Shown: positions 36,169 through 45,854 of the stretch, piece by piece
How positions within the stretch are numbered: the first letter of the stretch is position 1
How the letters are laid out: each line of letters starts with the position of its first letter
Position numbers and translations under genes: made by a program
From: Agriterribacter humi
GTDB lineage: Bacteria; Bacteroidota; Bacteroidia; Chitinophagales; Chitinophagaceae
Reading direction: 5' to 3'
Length of the DNA: 64,000 nucleotides
Assembly: GCF_009192765.1 (NCBI RefSeq)
Contig: NZ_VOHQ01000008.1
Location: forward strand, 1-64,000
The notes under the pieces: generated by a model
Databases searched by the model: none
What the model was told of the DNA's origin: nothing
The model's input: the letters and a program-made list of their open reading frames with translations, nothing else

Positions 36169-37074
36169 ATGGCAAACTTTTTATTAATAGGCATTTGTAT
36201 TATGGCAGGCTTACTGGTTCGCAGGTTTACAGCGGTTCCTGCCGATGCCTATAAAGGGGTAAATGCTTTGATCATTAACCTGGCATTGCCGGCAGTTGCT
36301 TTTAAATACCTGCCACATATACAATGGACGAAATCACTGATACTACCTGCCGCGATGCCGGTAATTGTTTGGCTGTGCGGATGGATATATATAAGAGTAT
36401 ACGCTGCTAAAGCAAAACTGGATAAACAAACGGAAAGCGGATTAAAACTGGTAACCGGGTTAAGCAATACCTCATTTTTGGGCTTCCCGCTTATTATTGC
36501 CTGGTTTAGCGATGATGCCTTAGGCGTTGCCGTTATATGCGATCAGGTTACCTTTATGCTACTTGCCACTGCGGGTATTGTAGTAGCGATGAATGCTTCG
36601 GAAAAGCACTCGCTTACAGTAGGGGCGGTGTTGAAAAAAATGTTTTCCTTTCCTCCTTTTATTGGATGTGTGGCGGCTTTGGTGCTTCCTTTATTTATCA
36701 ATCTTTCCCCATTTGATGCTTTATTTGATATGTTGGCGGCAACGGTAGCTCCTTTAGCATTATTTTCTATTGGATTGCAATTAAAATTTGATGGATGGCG
36801 CCGGGAGTTAAATCATTTGGCAGCGTCATTTTTATATAAATTGGTGGTGGCGCCTTTGGTTATTTTCTGCATAGTGTATTTTTTAGGTATGAAAGGAATA
36901 ATACCTCAAATCAGTATTTTTGAATCGGCCATGCCTTCCCATCTTACTGCTACGATTGTTGCAAGTGAATATAACCTCAATCCTAAGCTCACCAGCCTGG
37001 TGGCAGGTATTGGTATTGTAATATCCTTTGTTACCACTGCTTTGTGGTACTTTACTATAAAAGGCTTATATTAA
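36169..37074 (+). CDS. AEC-family transporter
   Basis: The 301-residue protein has about ten membrane helices with the family's paired five-helix layout, including INLALPAVAFKYL, TGLSNTSFLGFPLIIAWF and SAMPSHLTATIVASEYNLNPKLTSLVAGIGI. AEC (auxin efflux carrier-like) proteins export organic anions; the substrate is not predictable here. It starts 41 bp after the methyltransferase-like gene. Confidence 0.88.
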   Translation: MANFLLIGICIMAGLLVRRFTAVPADAYKGVNALIINLALPAVAFKYLPHIQWTKSLILPAAMPVIVWLCGWIYIRVYAAKAKLDKQTESGLKLVTGLSNTSFLGFPLIIAWFSDDALGVAVICDQVTFMLLATAGIVVAMNASEKHSLTVGAVLKKMFSFPPFIGCVAALVLPLFINLSPFDALFDMLAATVAPLALFSIGLQLKFDGWRRELNHLAASFLYKLVVAPLVIFCIVYFLGMKGIIPQISIFESAMPSHLTATIVASEYNLNPKLTSLVAGIGIVISFVTTALWYFTIKGLY

Positions 37075-37117
37075 TTCTCATACATTTATTTTAACAGTTA
37101 AAATAACGCATACAATT

Positions 37118-38071
37118 ATGATACAATACAGGCGATTGGGAAAATCTGATTTACAGATTGCGCCTCTTATTTTTGGAGGAAATGTTTTCGGCTGGACTGT
37201 TGATGAAAATAAATCTTTTGAATTATTAGATGTTTTTTCAGCGGGCGGATTTAATTGTGTTGATACTGCAGACAGCTATAGCCGTTGGGTACCGGGCAAT
37301 AAAGGTGGGGAAAGTGAAACAATTATTGGAAAATGGATGAAGCAAAAAGGCAACAGGGAAAAGATCATTATTTCTACAAAAGTGGGTTCCGACATGGGGC
37401 AGGGCCATAAAGACGTTTCTAAAAAATATATTTTGAATGCGGTGGAAGATTCATTAACCCGTTTGCAAACAAATTATATAGATCTTTACCAAACGCACTG
37501 GGATAACGAAGCCACGCCGGTGGAAGAAACATTGGAAGCGTACGATATGCTGGTAAAGCAGGGCAAAGTAAAATGGATCGGCGCTTCTAACCTGTCACCC
37601 GAAAGGCTGGCCGCATCATTGGCTGCCAGTAAAAAACACAATTATCCTGTTTATCAAACATTGCAACCCGAGTATAATTTGTATGACCGGGAAAAATTTG
37701 AAAAGGACTATCAGCCCATTTGTGAGCAGCACAACCTCAGTGTGATCAATTATTATGCACTGGCATCAGGTTTTCTTTCGGGCAAATACCGCAGTGAAGC
37801 AGACCTTGGTAAAAGCAAAAGGGGAGGAGGCGTAAAAAAGTACCTGAATGAAAGAGGGTTCCGGATCCTGTCCGCATTGGATAAAGTAGCCGCCTCGCAT
37901 CATACCACACGGGCAAGTGTTGCCATAGCCTGGCTTATTAAACAGCCAATCGTTGCAGCACCCATAGCCAGTGCTACCAGCATTGAACAACTCAATGCGC
38001 TAATGGCTGCAGCCACACTACAGATAAGTTCAGAAGCCTTAACCGAATTAAATGAATCAAGCGCCTGGTAA
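37118..38071 (+). CDS. Aldo/keto reductase
   Basis: The 317-residue (alpha/beta)8 oxidoreductase has the tetrad in FNCVDTADSYSRW (Asp, Tyr), IISTKVGS (Lys) and YIDLYQTHWDNEATP (His), plus WIGASNLSPERL and a C-terminal NADPH-binding region ATSIEQLNALMAA. It reduces carbonyl compounds with NADPH. Sequence style is closest to the YajO/AKR11-12 group. The substrate is unknown. Confidence 0.92.
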   Translation: MIQYRRLGKSDLQIAPLIFGGNVFGWTVDENKSFELLDVFSAGGFNCVDTADSYSRWVPGNKGGESETIIGKWMKQKGNREKIIISTKVGSDMGQGHKDVSKKYILNAVEDSLTRLQTNYIDLYQTHWDNEATPVEETLEAYDMLVKQGKVKWIGASNLSPERLAASLAASKKHNYPVYQTLQPEYNLYDREKFEKDYQPICEQHNLSVINYYALASGFLSGKYRSEADLGKSKRGGGVKKYLNERGFRILSALDKVAASHHTTRASVAIAWLIKQPIVAAPIASATSIEQLNALMAAATLQISSEALTELNESSAW

Positions 38072-38211
38072 AAATAAATAATTGGTAAGCTTATCCAGGC
38101 ATTTGACGGGGAATCTTTTCCACGGTTTTGATTTTTTTCGGAGGGTGTATTATTTGGCAGGTAATTTGAAACTAAAGGTAAACGCTTATTTACTTATTAA
38201 AACAAAAGCAC

Positions 38212-38424
38212 ATGAAAATTCTGGGAATTATTTTAATCGCTGCCGGTATACTAATGCTTATTTTCCGCGGCTTTAGTTTTACCAAGGAAAAAAATATCAT
38301 TGATGCCGGTCCCATCGAATTAAATACGAAAGAAAAGAAAAATGTGAGTTGGCCTATGTATGCTGGCGGTATTGCTGTTGCTGCGGGTGTTGTAGTATTG
38401 CTCGCGGGCAGAAAAAAAGGATAA
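38212..38424 (+). CDS. Small DUF3185-like membrane protein
   Basis: The 70-residue protein has two membrane helices (ILGIILIAAGILMLIF and AGGIAVAAGVVVLLAG) around a charged loop, and ends RKKG. This matches small DUF3185-type proteins of unknown function. Confidence 0.7.
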   Translation: MKILGIILIAAGILMLIFRGFSFTKEKNIIDAGPIELNTKEKKNVSWPMYAGGIAVAAGVVVLLAGRKKG

Positions 38425-38819
38425 TATCCATATTGAAACACTTCAATTGCTTATCCGTTCTGTTATGCCTGCCAATGACCCCGTATTAAAGCAATTGTAA
38501 AATGTTTAGCTAACCTTTGGAATACACTTCAACGTAATTTTTGTTTAATCCGTACACTTGTACTAAAAGTGAGATTTTTATCTCACTTTTTTCGTTATGC
38601 CCTGTCAGCAGGATTCACAATGAGGCAGGTATGGAAGTGCTGGCAAAAATTACCCTGAAGCAGCCATTTTGAACCTGCATCCCGAAATCTTTCGCATAAA
38701 ACCCGTAGTTTGAATTTTACTGTTGGATTACTCAATATTTTTGACAATAAATTGCTATGGCATTTTGGTTATTTTGTCTCAAATAAATCAACTTGCCCGG
38801 CACAATAAAACTCCATAGG
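38425..38819. other. 395-bp spacer with one terminator-like hairpin
   Basis: No gene is visible. TTTGG (38516-38520) and TAATTTTTG (38535-38543) form a weak promoter-like pair shortly before the hairpin at 38565-38593, which would give a very short transcript. The last 200 bp show nothing notable. Confidence 0.4.
38565..38593 (+). terminator. Intrinsic terminator
   Basis: AAAAGTGAGA and TCTCACTTTT arms with a T-rich loop and a following TT run. It lies 140 bp past the small membrane protein gene. Confidence 0.7.
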
Positions 38820-39848
38820 ATGACTTTTGATGAAATGTTATATTTTTCTTTTTATGTGGCAGGCGGATTAATTGCCGGACTGTTTGTGAAAAAAGTAATT
38901 TCTCCTGTTGTTAAAAGAGCCGTAGCCCGTACAAAATGGACGGCTGATGACCTGATCATTGAAAGTATCGGCAAATGGGTAATTCCATGGCTTATTGCAT
39001 TGGGCGTTTTCCTGGGATGGAGACGGGTGCAGATGGATGTCAAATATCATCAATGGCTCGAGAATGGCCTGGCGGTCTTTTATATTTTTTCTATCACCTG
39101 GATAGTAGCAACAGTGCTTTCAGGAATGACGAAAATAAAGAATCCGGATAGTGAAGCGGTTGTCAGGTCTTCATCCATTATTGGCAATATCATTAAAGTG
39201 ATTGTGTATTGTATCGGTATGCTTGTCATACTACAGTCGCTTGGTATTTCTATTACGCCTATCCTTGCAGGGTTGGGTGTGGGTGGACTGGCTGTAGCGC
39301 TTGCCCTTCAGGATACCCTGTCTAACCTGTTTGCCGGTATCCAGATCATATCTACGAAACAAATCAATCCCGGCGATTTTATAAAATTGGAATCCGGGCA
39401 GGAAGGATTTGTGGAAGATATCAGTTGGAGATACACCGCGCTAAGAACAGGATCCAACAATACGATCATCGTACCTAATTCAAAACTCGCCAGTGTAATA
39501 GTCTCTAATTATTTTTTGCCGGATAAAGAGATCGTATTTGATATTACCATCGGGGTAGATTATAACAGCGACCTTCAAAAAGTAGAAGAGGTAACGGTTG
39601 AAGTGCTCAAAGAAATGCAACAGGCTTCACCCGACTGTGTTCAGAATTTTGAACCTTTTATCCGCTTTCAGCAGTTTGGTGAAAGCAGTATTGTCCTCAA
39701 AGCATTCCTTAGAGCAAAAACATTTGGCAGCCAGTTTCTTATTAAACACGAATTGATGAAACGGATCCAGAAAAGATATACGGAAGAAGGAATCAATATT
39801 CCTTTCCCGGTACGAAATGTTTTTATTAATAAACCCGGCGGTTTGTAG
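38820..39848 (+). CDS. Small-conductance mechanosensitive channel (MscS family)
   Basis: The 342-residue protein has four N-terminal helices; the pore helix is ILAGLGVGGLAVALALQDTLSNLFAG, with the Gly/Ala-packed pattern of MscS TM3. The beta domain QINPGDFIKLESGQEGFVEDISWRYTALRT and a C-terminal alpha/beta region follow. It releases solutes on osmotic down-shock. ATG 38820, after AGG, is preferred to an upstream TTG. Confidence 0.92.
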   Translation: MTFDEMLYFSFYVAGGLIAGLFVKKVISPVVKRAVARTKWTADDLIIESIGKWVIPWLIALGVFLGWRRVQMDVKYHQWLENGLAVFYIFSITWIVATVLSGMTKIKNPDSEAVVRSSSIIGNIIKVIVYCIGMLVILQSLGISITPILAGLGVGGLAVALALQDTLSNLFAGIQIISTKQINPGDFIKLESGQEGFVEDISWRYTALRTGSNNTIIVPNSKLASVIVSNYFLPDKEIVFDITIGVDYNSDLQKVEEVTVEVLKEMQQASPDCVQNFEPFIRFQQFGESSIVLKAFLRAKTFGSQFLIKHELMKRIQKRYTEEGINIPFPVRNVFINKPGGL

Positions 39849-39888
39849 TTTGGGAGTTTGTTGTTTATAGTTTGAGCAGTTATGGTAT
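39846..39888. repeat. Intergenic 7/8-bp-period tract
   Basis: TAGTTTG-like words recur (GTAGTTTGG, GAGTTTGTT, GTTTATAGTTTG) directly after the mscS stop. The phase is less regular than at other loci. Confidence 0.45.
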
Positions 39889-39951
39889 GTGAGTTGAGAT
39901 ACTTCAGCTATCAGATCAGTCTTCATACTGACTATTCACCACTACATTTCT

Positions 39952-41637
39952 TTACCAGAACAGGGTATACAAGGCTATCAGTATACCAGCCACCAGCAAA
40001 GCGCCCGCTGCAAAGCCCGGCGATGTTCGGAACATTTTTCCATCTATCTCCAGTCCGTTTGTTTTAACACCTTTGCTATTTTCATATACACTAATGATGT
40101 ACATACCTATAACGGAAATAACAAAAACAAAAAACATCCGGTCAATAAAAGGTATTTCATAGAGCATGCTGCCATCTTTTTGTAATACCTGTTTTGCAAA
40201 ACCAGTTGAAGCGAGCCATTCAAGGTTAACCAGGGCTGGCATGATTTTGAAGAGAATAGACAATGCAAACCCACCTATAGTAGCAAAAAGCGCTGCATTA
40301 GAAGTTGTTTTCTTCCAGAAGAATCCCAGAATAAACATGGCGAATATGCCCGGAGAAACAAAGCCGGTGTACTCCTGTATATATTCAAATCCTCCTTTTT
40401 TATCAATACCCAAAAAGGGTGCAATAAGTACAGCCAGCAGCATGGAAACAATTACGGCCAGACGGCCGGTCCATACTAATTTTTTTTCCGATGCTGCGGG
40501 ATTAATTTTCTTTTGATAAATATCTAAGGTAAAAATAGTAGAAATGCTATTTGCCTTCCCCGCAAGTGATGCCACCACAGCAGCGGTTAATGCGGCAAAA
40601 GCGAGCCCCTTTAATCCCGATGGTAATAAATTCAGCAATACAGGATAGGCTTTATCAGGCATCATTTCTCCGTTAACCATCATATCCTGGTGGAAGTATC
40701 CGTTTTGGTATAGCACATAAGCCGCTATACCTGGCAGTACTACAATAACAGGCATTAATAATTTTAAGAAAGCAGCAAATAACAATCCATTCCTCGCTGT
40801 TTTTAAATCGGCGCCCAGTGCACGTTGGGTAATATACTGATTGCAACCCCAGTAGTTCAGGTTAACAATCCACATGCCGCCAATCAATACCGATAAGCCT
40901 GGTAAACTGATATAATTGGGATTGTCTTTTTCAAAAATCATGTGAAAGTGTTCATCGGCGTTTTCGGTGAGCTTGTGAAATCCGGCTACAACACCGCTTA
41001 ATCCAAAATGAGTGGCCACAAGGTCTAATGCGAGGTAGGTGGTTACAAGCCCTCCTAATATTAAAAAGAAAACCTGCACCACATCTGTATAACCAATCAC
41101 TTTCATACCACCCAGTGTAATAATAATGGCGAAGAGAGCCAGGAAAAGCATACAAACGGTAAGACTAATACCAGAGATACTGCTTATGGCCAATGCGCCA
41201 AGAAATAATATAGAGGTGAGATTAACAACTACATACAATAGCAACCAGAATACGGCCATGATCATGGCTACTGTACCATTATAGCGTTGATTAAGAAATT
41301 GAGGCATGGTGTATATCTTATTCTTCAGATATACCGGTATAAAAAAAATGGCTACCACAATAAGTGTAGCCGCTGCCATCCATTCGTAGGTGGAAATGGC
41401 CAGCCCGAGCGTAAAGCCGCTTCCGCTCATGCCAATAAATTGTTCTGCTGAAATATTAGACGCAATAAGAGATGCACCTATAGCCCACCATGTAAGGGAT
41501 CCTTCTGCGAGGAAAAAATCTTTGGTATCAGCATTAGCCTTTTTCTTCCGCTGGTATATCCAGTAACCATAAATTGCAACGATTAAAAAATAAATAATAA
41601 AAACAAGGTAGTCTTTGGTTGAGAGGTAATTGTTCAT
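39952..41637 (-). CDS. Sodium/solute symporter (SGLT-like)
   Basis: The 561-residue SSS-family protein has about 14 membrane helices, FFLAEGSLTWWAIGASLIASNISAEQFIGMSGSG in the Na+-site helix region, NYWGCNQYITQRALGA, and AALTAAVVASLAGKANSISTIFTLDIY. It couples Na+ to uptake of a sugar or related solute. The neighbour galM (divergent) suggests a hexose. The start is ATG 41637. Confidence 0.92.
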   Translation of the reverse strand: MNNYLSTKDYLVFIIYFLIVAIYGYWIYQRKKKANADTKDFFLAEGSLTWWAIGASLIASNISAEQFIGMSGSGFTLGLAISTYEWMAAATLIVVAIFFIPVYLKNKIYTMPQFLNQRYNGTVAMIMAVFWLLLYVVVNLTSILFLGALAISSISGISLTVCMLFLALFAIIITLGGMKVIGYTDVVQVFFLILGGLVTTYLALDLVATHFGLSGVVAGFHKLTENADEHFHMIFEKDNPNYISLPGLSVLIGGMWIVNLNYWGCNQYITQRALGADLKTARNGLLFAAFLKLLMPVIVVLPGIAAYVLYQNGYFHQDMMVNGEMMPDKAYPVLLNLLPSGLKGLAFAALTAAVVASLAGKANSISTIFTLDIYQKKINPAASEKKLVWTGRLAVIVSMLLAVLIAPFLGIDKKGGFEYIQEYTGFVSPGIFAMFILGFFWKKTTSNAALFATIGGFALSILFKIMPALVNLEWLASTGFAKQVLQKDGSMLYEIPFIDRMFFVFVISVIGMYIISVYENSKGVKTNGLEIDGKMFRTSPGFAAGALLVAGILIALYTLFW

Positions 41638-42022
41638 AACAAATCAAATCGTTTAAATGTTTGGGTATGATCTGGTTTTATGGAATGGATGCTATACATC
41701 AATTGGTTACAATTCGTATTTTGGGCGGATAAAGATTAGTGTTTTTGGCGATAAGAACAAATTCAATTCCTCCATGCCGGCAAAATCTTCCGGGTATCCT
41801 GTTTATAAGATGACCATAGCAGTATGACAATGGAATGAGATCTCAGCATTATGTATGTGCCCAAAGCTTTGGTTTTGAAAAGGATTTTCGTGACACGTGA
41901 TCTCACTTTCAGCCTGGTTAGACCTGATGCTGAAAGCTTTCTTTTTTTATTAACGGTTTTACATATTCCAAACTTAGACCCTAACTTCACTCCTGAAATT
42001 TTCTTTTAAAAACGGCATACAG
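41638..42022. other. Divergent regulatory spacer with dyads
   Basis: The spacer between the symporter and galM holds perfect palindromes TGAGATCTCA (41838-41847 region) and CCAAAGCTTTGG (41861-41872), and a terminator-like hairpin (41906-41948). These could be operators for a shared sugar regulator. No regulator gene is adjacent. Confidence 0.4.
41906..41948 (+). terminator. Hairpin with T-run upstream of galM
   Basis: CTTTCAGC and GCTGAAAG arms with a 15-nt loop are followed by CTTTCTTTTTTT. No plus-strand gene precedes it, so it may act as a leader attenuator for galM or end a short transcript. Confidence 0.55.
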
Positions 42023-43063
42023 ATGATCAACGAACAGGTAAAAAAATGGGGTCAGGTAAACGGTAAAGACGTGCTGCAATATGGGCTTATAAATGAAGCC
42101 GGAACGGTAGTGCGGATATTGAATTATGGCGGAACCATTACGAATGTAATGACTGCTGACAGGAATGGTAAAGCGGGAAATGTTATTTTGTGTTTTGATT
42201 CCCTTGAAGGCTACTTGCAAAAGAACAATCCTTTTTTCGGATGCCTGGTAGGCCGCTATGCCAATCGCATTGCCAACGCCCGTTTTTCGCTCAACGGAAA
42301 AGAATACCATCTTGCACCCAATGACAATGGCAATACCCTGCATGGGGGTATTAAAGGGTTTGATAAAAAGGTTTGGGACGCTGCTTATGCGCCTGAAAGC
42401 AATACACTTCAACTTTACTATGAAAGCCCGGATGGTGAAGAGGGCTACCCGGGTAACCTTAAGGTTACTGTAGTATATACTTTAATTGGAAAAAGTGAAC
42501 TGATCATTGATTATACCGCTGTTACAGACGCACCAACGCCTGTAAACCTTACCAATCATGTCTATTTTAATTTATCCGCCGGTAATGATGCGGATATTCT
42601 TGATCACGAATTAACACTGCACGCTCAATACATTACAACTACAAATAGTAAGGTTATTCCTACCGGCGATTTGGTTCCGGTAAAAAACACAGCCTTTGAT
42701 TTTACCACTCCCAAAAAGGTTGGAAAGGATATAGGAAGCACAGGAAATGGTTATGATCATAATTTTGTTCTCGGCAATCTCACCGGCAAGCTGCAAACCA
42801 TTAGCACATTGTATCACCCAGCCAGCGGCAGGTGTATGGAAACATCAACTACTCAGCCCGGGGTTCAGTTGTATACCGGTAATTACTTAGATGGCAGCCT
42901 GAAACATACGCCCGGTAATATAAAATATAACAGGCATGGGGGCTTATGCCTCGAAACACAACATTACCCCGATTCACCCAACCAACCTGGTTTCCCAGAC
43001 ACTATACTGCAGCCCGGTGAAAAATACCACCAGGTAACTGTGTATAAATTCTCAGTTAAATGA
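42023..43063 (+). CDS. galM: Aldose 1-epimerase (mutarotase)
   Basis: It interconverts alpha and beta anomers of galactose/glucose. The 346 residues contain NYGGTITNVMTADRNGKAGNV, FFGCLVGRYANRIANARFSLNG, NTLHGGIKGFDKKVWDA (catalytic His region), LTNHVYFNLSA (second His) and a late LCLETQHYPDSPNQP with the catalytic Glu. It reads divergently from the symporter, fitting sugar uptake and use. Confidence 0.93.
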   Translation: MINEQVKKWGQVNGKDVLQYGLINEAGTVVRILNYGGTITNVMTADRNGKAGNVILCFDSLEGYLQKNNPFFGCLVGRYANRIANARFSLNGKEYHLAPNDNGNTLHGGIKGFDKKVWDAAYAPESNTLQLYYESPDGEEGYPGNLKVTVVYTLIGKSELIIDYTAVTDAPTPVNLTNHVYFNLSAGNDADILDHELTLHAQYITTTNSKVIPTGDLVPVKNTAFDFTTPKKVGKDIGSTGNGYDHNFVLGNLTGKLQTISTLYHPASGRCMETSTTQPGVQLYTGNYLDGSLKHTPGNIKYNRHGGLCLETQHYPDSPNQPGFPDTILQPGEKYHQVTVYKFSVK

Positions 43064-43111
43064 CTTTGGATCAGACTGATGAACAAGGATATGAGTTTCA
43101 AGAAATTCAGT

Positions 43112-43119
43112 TAAATTTG
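43112..43119 (+). promoter_or_regulatory. def -7 box
   Basis: TAAATTTG lies 35 nt before the def ATG. A -33 box is not clear. Confidence 0.45.
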
Positions 43120-43154
43120 CAGCCATAAATTAAGCTAATCAATAAGTAAAACCA

Positions 43155-43733
43155 ATGATTTTACCCATTATAGCATATGGCGCCCCCGTGCTGAGAACAG
43201 TGTGTAAGGATATAACACCCGACTATCCTCAATTGAATAAGTTGATTGATGATATGTGGGAAACCATGTATGCTTCCAGTGGGGTAGGGCTGGCTGCTCC
43301 CCAGGTAAACCGCGATATACGGCTTTTTGTTATAGACAGTACCCAGGTATTTGTAAGCATGGATGATGCTGAAAGAAAGAAATACCCCGACGCACCGGGA
43401 ATTAAACAGGTTTTTATTAATGCCCACGTTAAAGAGCTGGATGGTAAGGAATGGGCATATAATGAAGGCTGCCTTAGTATTCCTAAAATAAGAGAAGATA
43501 TTTACCGCAATGAGGAAGTAACGATCGGGTATATGGATGAACAATTTCAACCGCACATACAAACATTTAACGGAATAACAGCAAGGATAATTCTGCACGA
43601 ATATGATCATATAGAAGGAAAATTATTCATTGATTACCTGAAACCTTTTAAACGCAGGTTAATGAAAGGCAAGCTGGATGATATATCCAAAGGGAAAGTA
43701 AGTGTGGACTACAAAATGTCTTTTGCAAAGTAA
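43155..43733 (+). CDS. def: Peptide deformylase
   Basis: It removes the formyl group from new proteins. The 192 residues have motif 1 GVGLAAPQ (43-50), motif 2 EGCLSIP with metal-ligand Cys106, and motif 3 HEYDH with His148, Glu149 and His152. The end overlaps the next open frame by 32 bp if that frame's GTG is used. Confidence 0.96.
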   Translation: MILPIIAYGAPVLRTVCKDITPDYPQLNKLIDDMWETMYASSGVGLAAPQVNRDIRLFVIDSTQVFVSMDDAERKKYPDAPGIKQVFINAHVKELDGKEWAYNEGCLSIPKIREDIYRNEEVTIGYMDEQFQPHIQTFNGITARIILHEYDHIEGKLFIDYLKPFKRRLMKGKLDDISKGKVSVDYKMSFAK

Positions 43734-44700
43734 ATACCCGCATATACGCCGCTTTTTACTATGGCTGCCAGTGTTTTTGCTGTTACCCGCAGCATTTCTT
43801 TTTGCACAGGAGAATGACACAGTGGTCGTAGACAAAAAAGTAATTACGCTTTCGGAGATCATTATCCGCAATAATGTAGATATACCTTCCTTTATTGAAA
43901 AGGTAAAAAACGATACTACCTTTTACAAAGCTTTCCGTAACCTCCGGGTTTTGAACTTCACTTCGCTGAATGATATCAGGATGTTCAATAAAAAAGGAAA
44001 GGTAAAAGCTTCTTTGTACAGCAAAACCACACAATGGGCAAACAAAGGCTGCAGGCATACTACCATATTGAATGAAGAAGTGACTGGGGATATGTATGAC
44101 AAGGCCCGTCACTATAATTATTACACTCCGGAATTATATGCCAGTCTTTTTTTTGCGCCCGACACCATTTGCGGAGAAACCAATATTGTAAAGGGAGCGG
44201 AATTGAATGTGATAGGAAAATCCGGCATGGCAAAACATAAAGAACAACTGAAAATGCTTTTTTTTAATCCGGGCAAAGCCATACCCGGACTACCATTTAT
44301 AGGCAGTAAAACAGCCATTTTTGAAGAAGATATGGCGCCACTTTACGAATATCATCTCGATTTGCAGGAGCATCTGGGTGAACTTTGTTACGTATTTGCC
44401 ATAAAAGTTAAAGATGATCTGAGCGGAGCAAAAAGAAACAGGGTAGTAATTGATGAAATGATAACCTGGTTTAATGTGACAACCTTTGAGGTGATTGCCC
44501 GAAATTATGCGATGAGTTATAAAGCCGGCATATATGATTTTGATGTTCAAATGCAGGTGGAAATGACGAAAACGAATGGTTACCTCGTTCCGAAATTATT
44601 ACGCTATACGGGAAACTGGGACGTAATTTTCAAAAAAAGGGAAAGCGGTGTGTTTACGGCAACGCTTTTCGATTTTGGGAGCAGTGAATGGTTAAGGTGA
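43702..44700 (+). CDS. Exported protein of unknown function (start uncertain)
   Basis: About 325-332 residues with a signal peptide (FLLLPAAFLFAQ). After it the sequence is a continuous beta-rich domain with IIIRNNVDIPSFIEKVKNDTTFYKAFRNLRVLNF and YEYHLDLQEHLGELCYVFAIKVKD. I know this style from Bacteroidota-specific exported proteins but cannot name a function. The start is either GTG 43702 (inside def) or TTG 43723; neither has a clear ribosome site, and translational coupling to def is likely. Confidence 0.7.
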   Translation: MWTTKCLLQSKYPHIRRFLLWLPVFLLLPAAFLFAQENDTVVVDKKVITLSEIIIRNNVDIPSFIEKVKNDTTFYKAFRNLRVLNFTSLNDIRMFNKKGKVKASLYSKTTQWANKGCRHTTILNEEVTGDMYDKARHYNYYTPELYASLFFAPDTICGETNIVKGAELNVIGKSGMAKHKEQLKMLFFNPGKAIPGLPFIGSKTAIFEEDMAPLYEYHLDLQEHLGELCYVFAIKVKDDLSGAKRNRVVIDEMITWFNVTTFEVIARNYAMSYKAGIYDFDVQMQVEMTKTNGYLVPKLLRYTGNWDVIFKKRESGVFTATLFDFGSSEWLR

Positions 44701-44721
44701 GAAGTGTAAAGTTGTGTGTGC

Positions 44722-44749
44722 TAACCTGCAACCTGAACCCTGCAACCTT
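44722..44749. repeat. Intergenic 7-bp-period tract
   Basis: TAACCTG, CAACCTG, AACCCTG, CAACCTT in perfect phase, shortly after the preceding stop codon. Confidence 0.7.
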
Positions 44750-44816
44750 TTTACCCCTTTCATACGGTATATTATGGTTAACTTAACACTACTTTTTCAC
44801 TACTTAATTATGTAAT

Positions 44817-45725
44817 GTGTTTGCGGTAACCATACTTGGCAATAATTCGGCGCTTCCCATGCACAACAGGCATCCCACCGCGCAGGTAGTGTATTATGAA
44901 GAGCACCTGTTTTTAGTAGATTGCGGAGAAGGCACGCAAATACAAATGAACAGCTACAAGATCCGGCGTAACCGTATCCGCTACATTTTTATTTCTCATT
45001 TACACGGCGATCATTATTTTGGGTTACCGGGTTTGCTGACCAGTTACGGATTAAACGGCCGTACAGAGGACCTTTGGATATTTTCTCCTCCATTGTTAAA
45101 GGAGATCATGGAAATACAGTTTAAGGCCTCCGATACGATATTGCCTTATCCCTTACATTTTGTTGCTATTGAAAAAGATGGAATACTTGTAGATGAAAAG
45201 AAGATAACCATAAGTTGTTTTGCGGTTAGCCACCGTATTCCGTGCTGGGGTTTTTTGTTCAAAGAAAAGGAAAAGCCTTTAAAACTCAACAGTGATAAAT
45301 TGCGGCAATATGCCATCCCTTCCTCATTTTACCAGCACATTAAAATGGGTGAAGATTATATTACCAAAGGAGGGGAGATTATAAAAAACGAATGGATAAC
45401 GCAGCCGCCGGAAATTGCTCAAAGCTATGCTTACTGCGCCGATACGTTGTATAATGAAAGTATAGCAGAGAAATGTAAAGACGTAAGCCTGTTGTATCAT
45501 GAGGCTACTTATTTGGACGACCAGAGGGAAAAAGCGGTAAGCAGGATGCATTCTACAAGCAGGCAGGCCGCAGCCATTGCGCTAAAGGCCAATGCACGCA
45601 AACTCCTCATAGGCCATTTCAGCAGCAGGTATGAAACGCTGGATGATTTCCTTACGGAAGCACAGGAAGGTTTTCCAAATACAGATTTAGCCACAGAAGG
45701 GGTAACTTATATTATACATAAGTGA
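44817..45725 (+). CDS. rnz: Ribonuclease Z (GTG start)
   Basis: RNase Z cuts tRNA precursors 3' of the discriminator base, needed where CCA is not encoded. The 302 residues show the metallo-beta-lactamase motif HLHGDH (61-66), NNSALPMHNRHPTAQVV at the N-terminus, SHRIPCWGFLFKE, YCADT, and LLYHEATYLDD with the later HSTSRQAA and IGHFSSRY metal motifs. GTG 44817 gives the conserved N-terminus. Confidence 0.94.
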   Translation: MFAVTILGNNSALPMHNRHPTAQVVYYEEHLFLVDCGEGTQIQMNSYKIRRNRIRYIFISHLHGDHYFGLPGLLTSYGLNGRTEDLWIFSPPLLKEIMEIQFKASDTILPYPLHFVAIEKDGILVDEKKITISCFAVSHRIPCWGFLFKEKEKPLKLNSDKLRQYAIPSSFYQHIKMGEDYITKGGEIIKNEWITQPPEIAQSYAYCADTLYNESIAEKCKDVSLLYHEATYLDDQREKAVSRMHSTSRQAAAIALKANARKLLIGHFSSRYETLDDFLTEAQEGFPNTDLATEGVTYIIHK

Positions 45726-45854
45726 GCACAGATACCTATAGATGTGGGTTATAAATTTTATTCTTAATATTAAAATAAATTAGCCATCTTTAAAAAACAG
45801 TTTGGGTTGGCATGATTTTCCTTTATCTTTTTATTCATCTAAAATCAGACTTGT

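Noticed and set aside
38516-38593. Small RNA gene
   Set aside because: The promoter match is weak (15-nt spacer, extra base in the -7 box) and the product would be little more than the terminator.
41763-41990. 75-codon minus-strand open frame before galM
   Set aside because: It spans the dyads and terminator-like hairpin, has no recognisable motif, and its codons look random.
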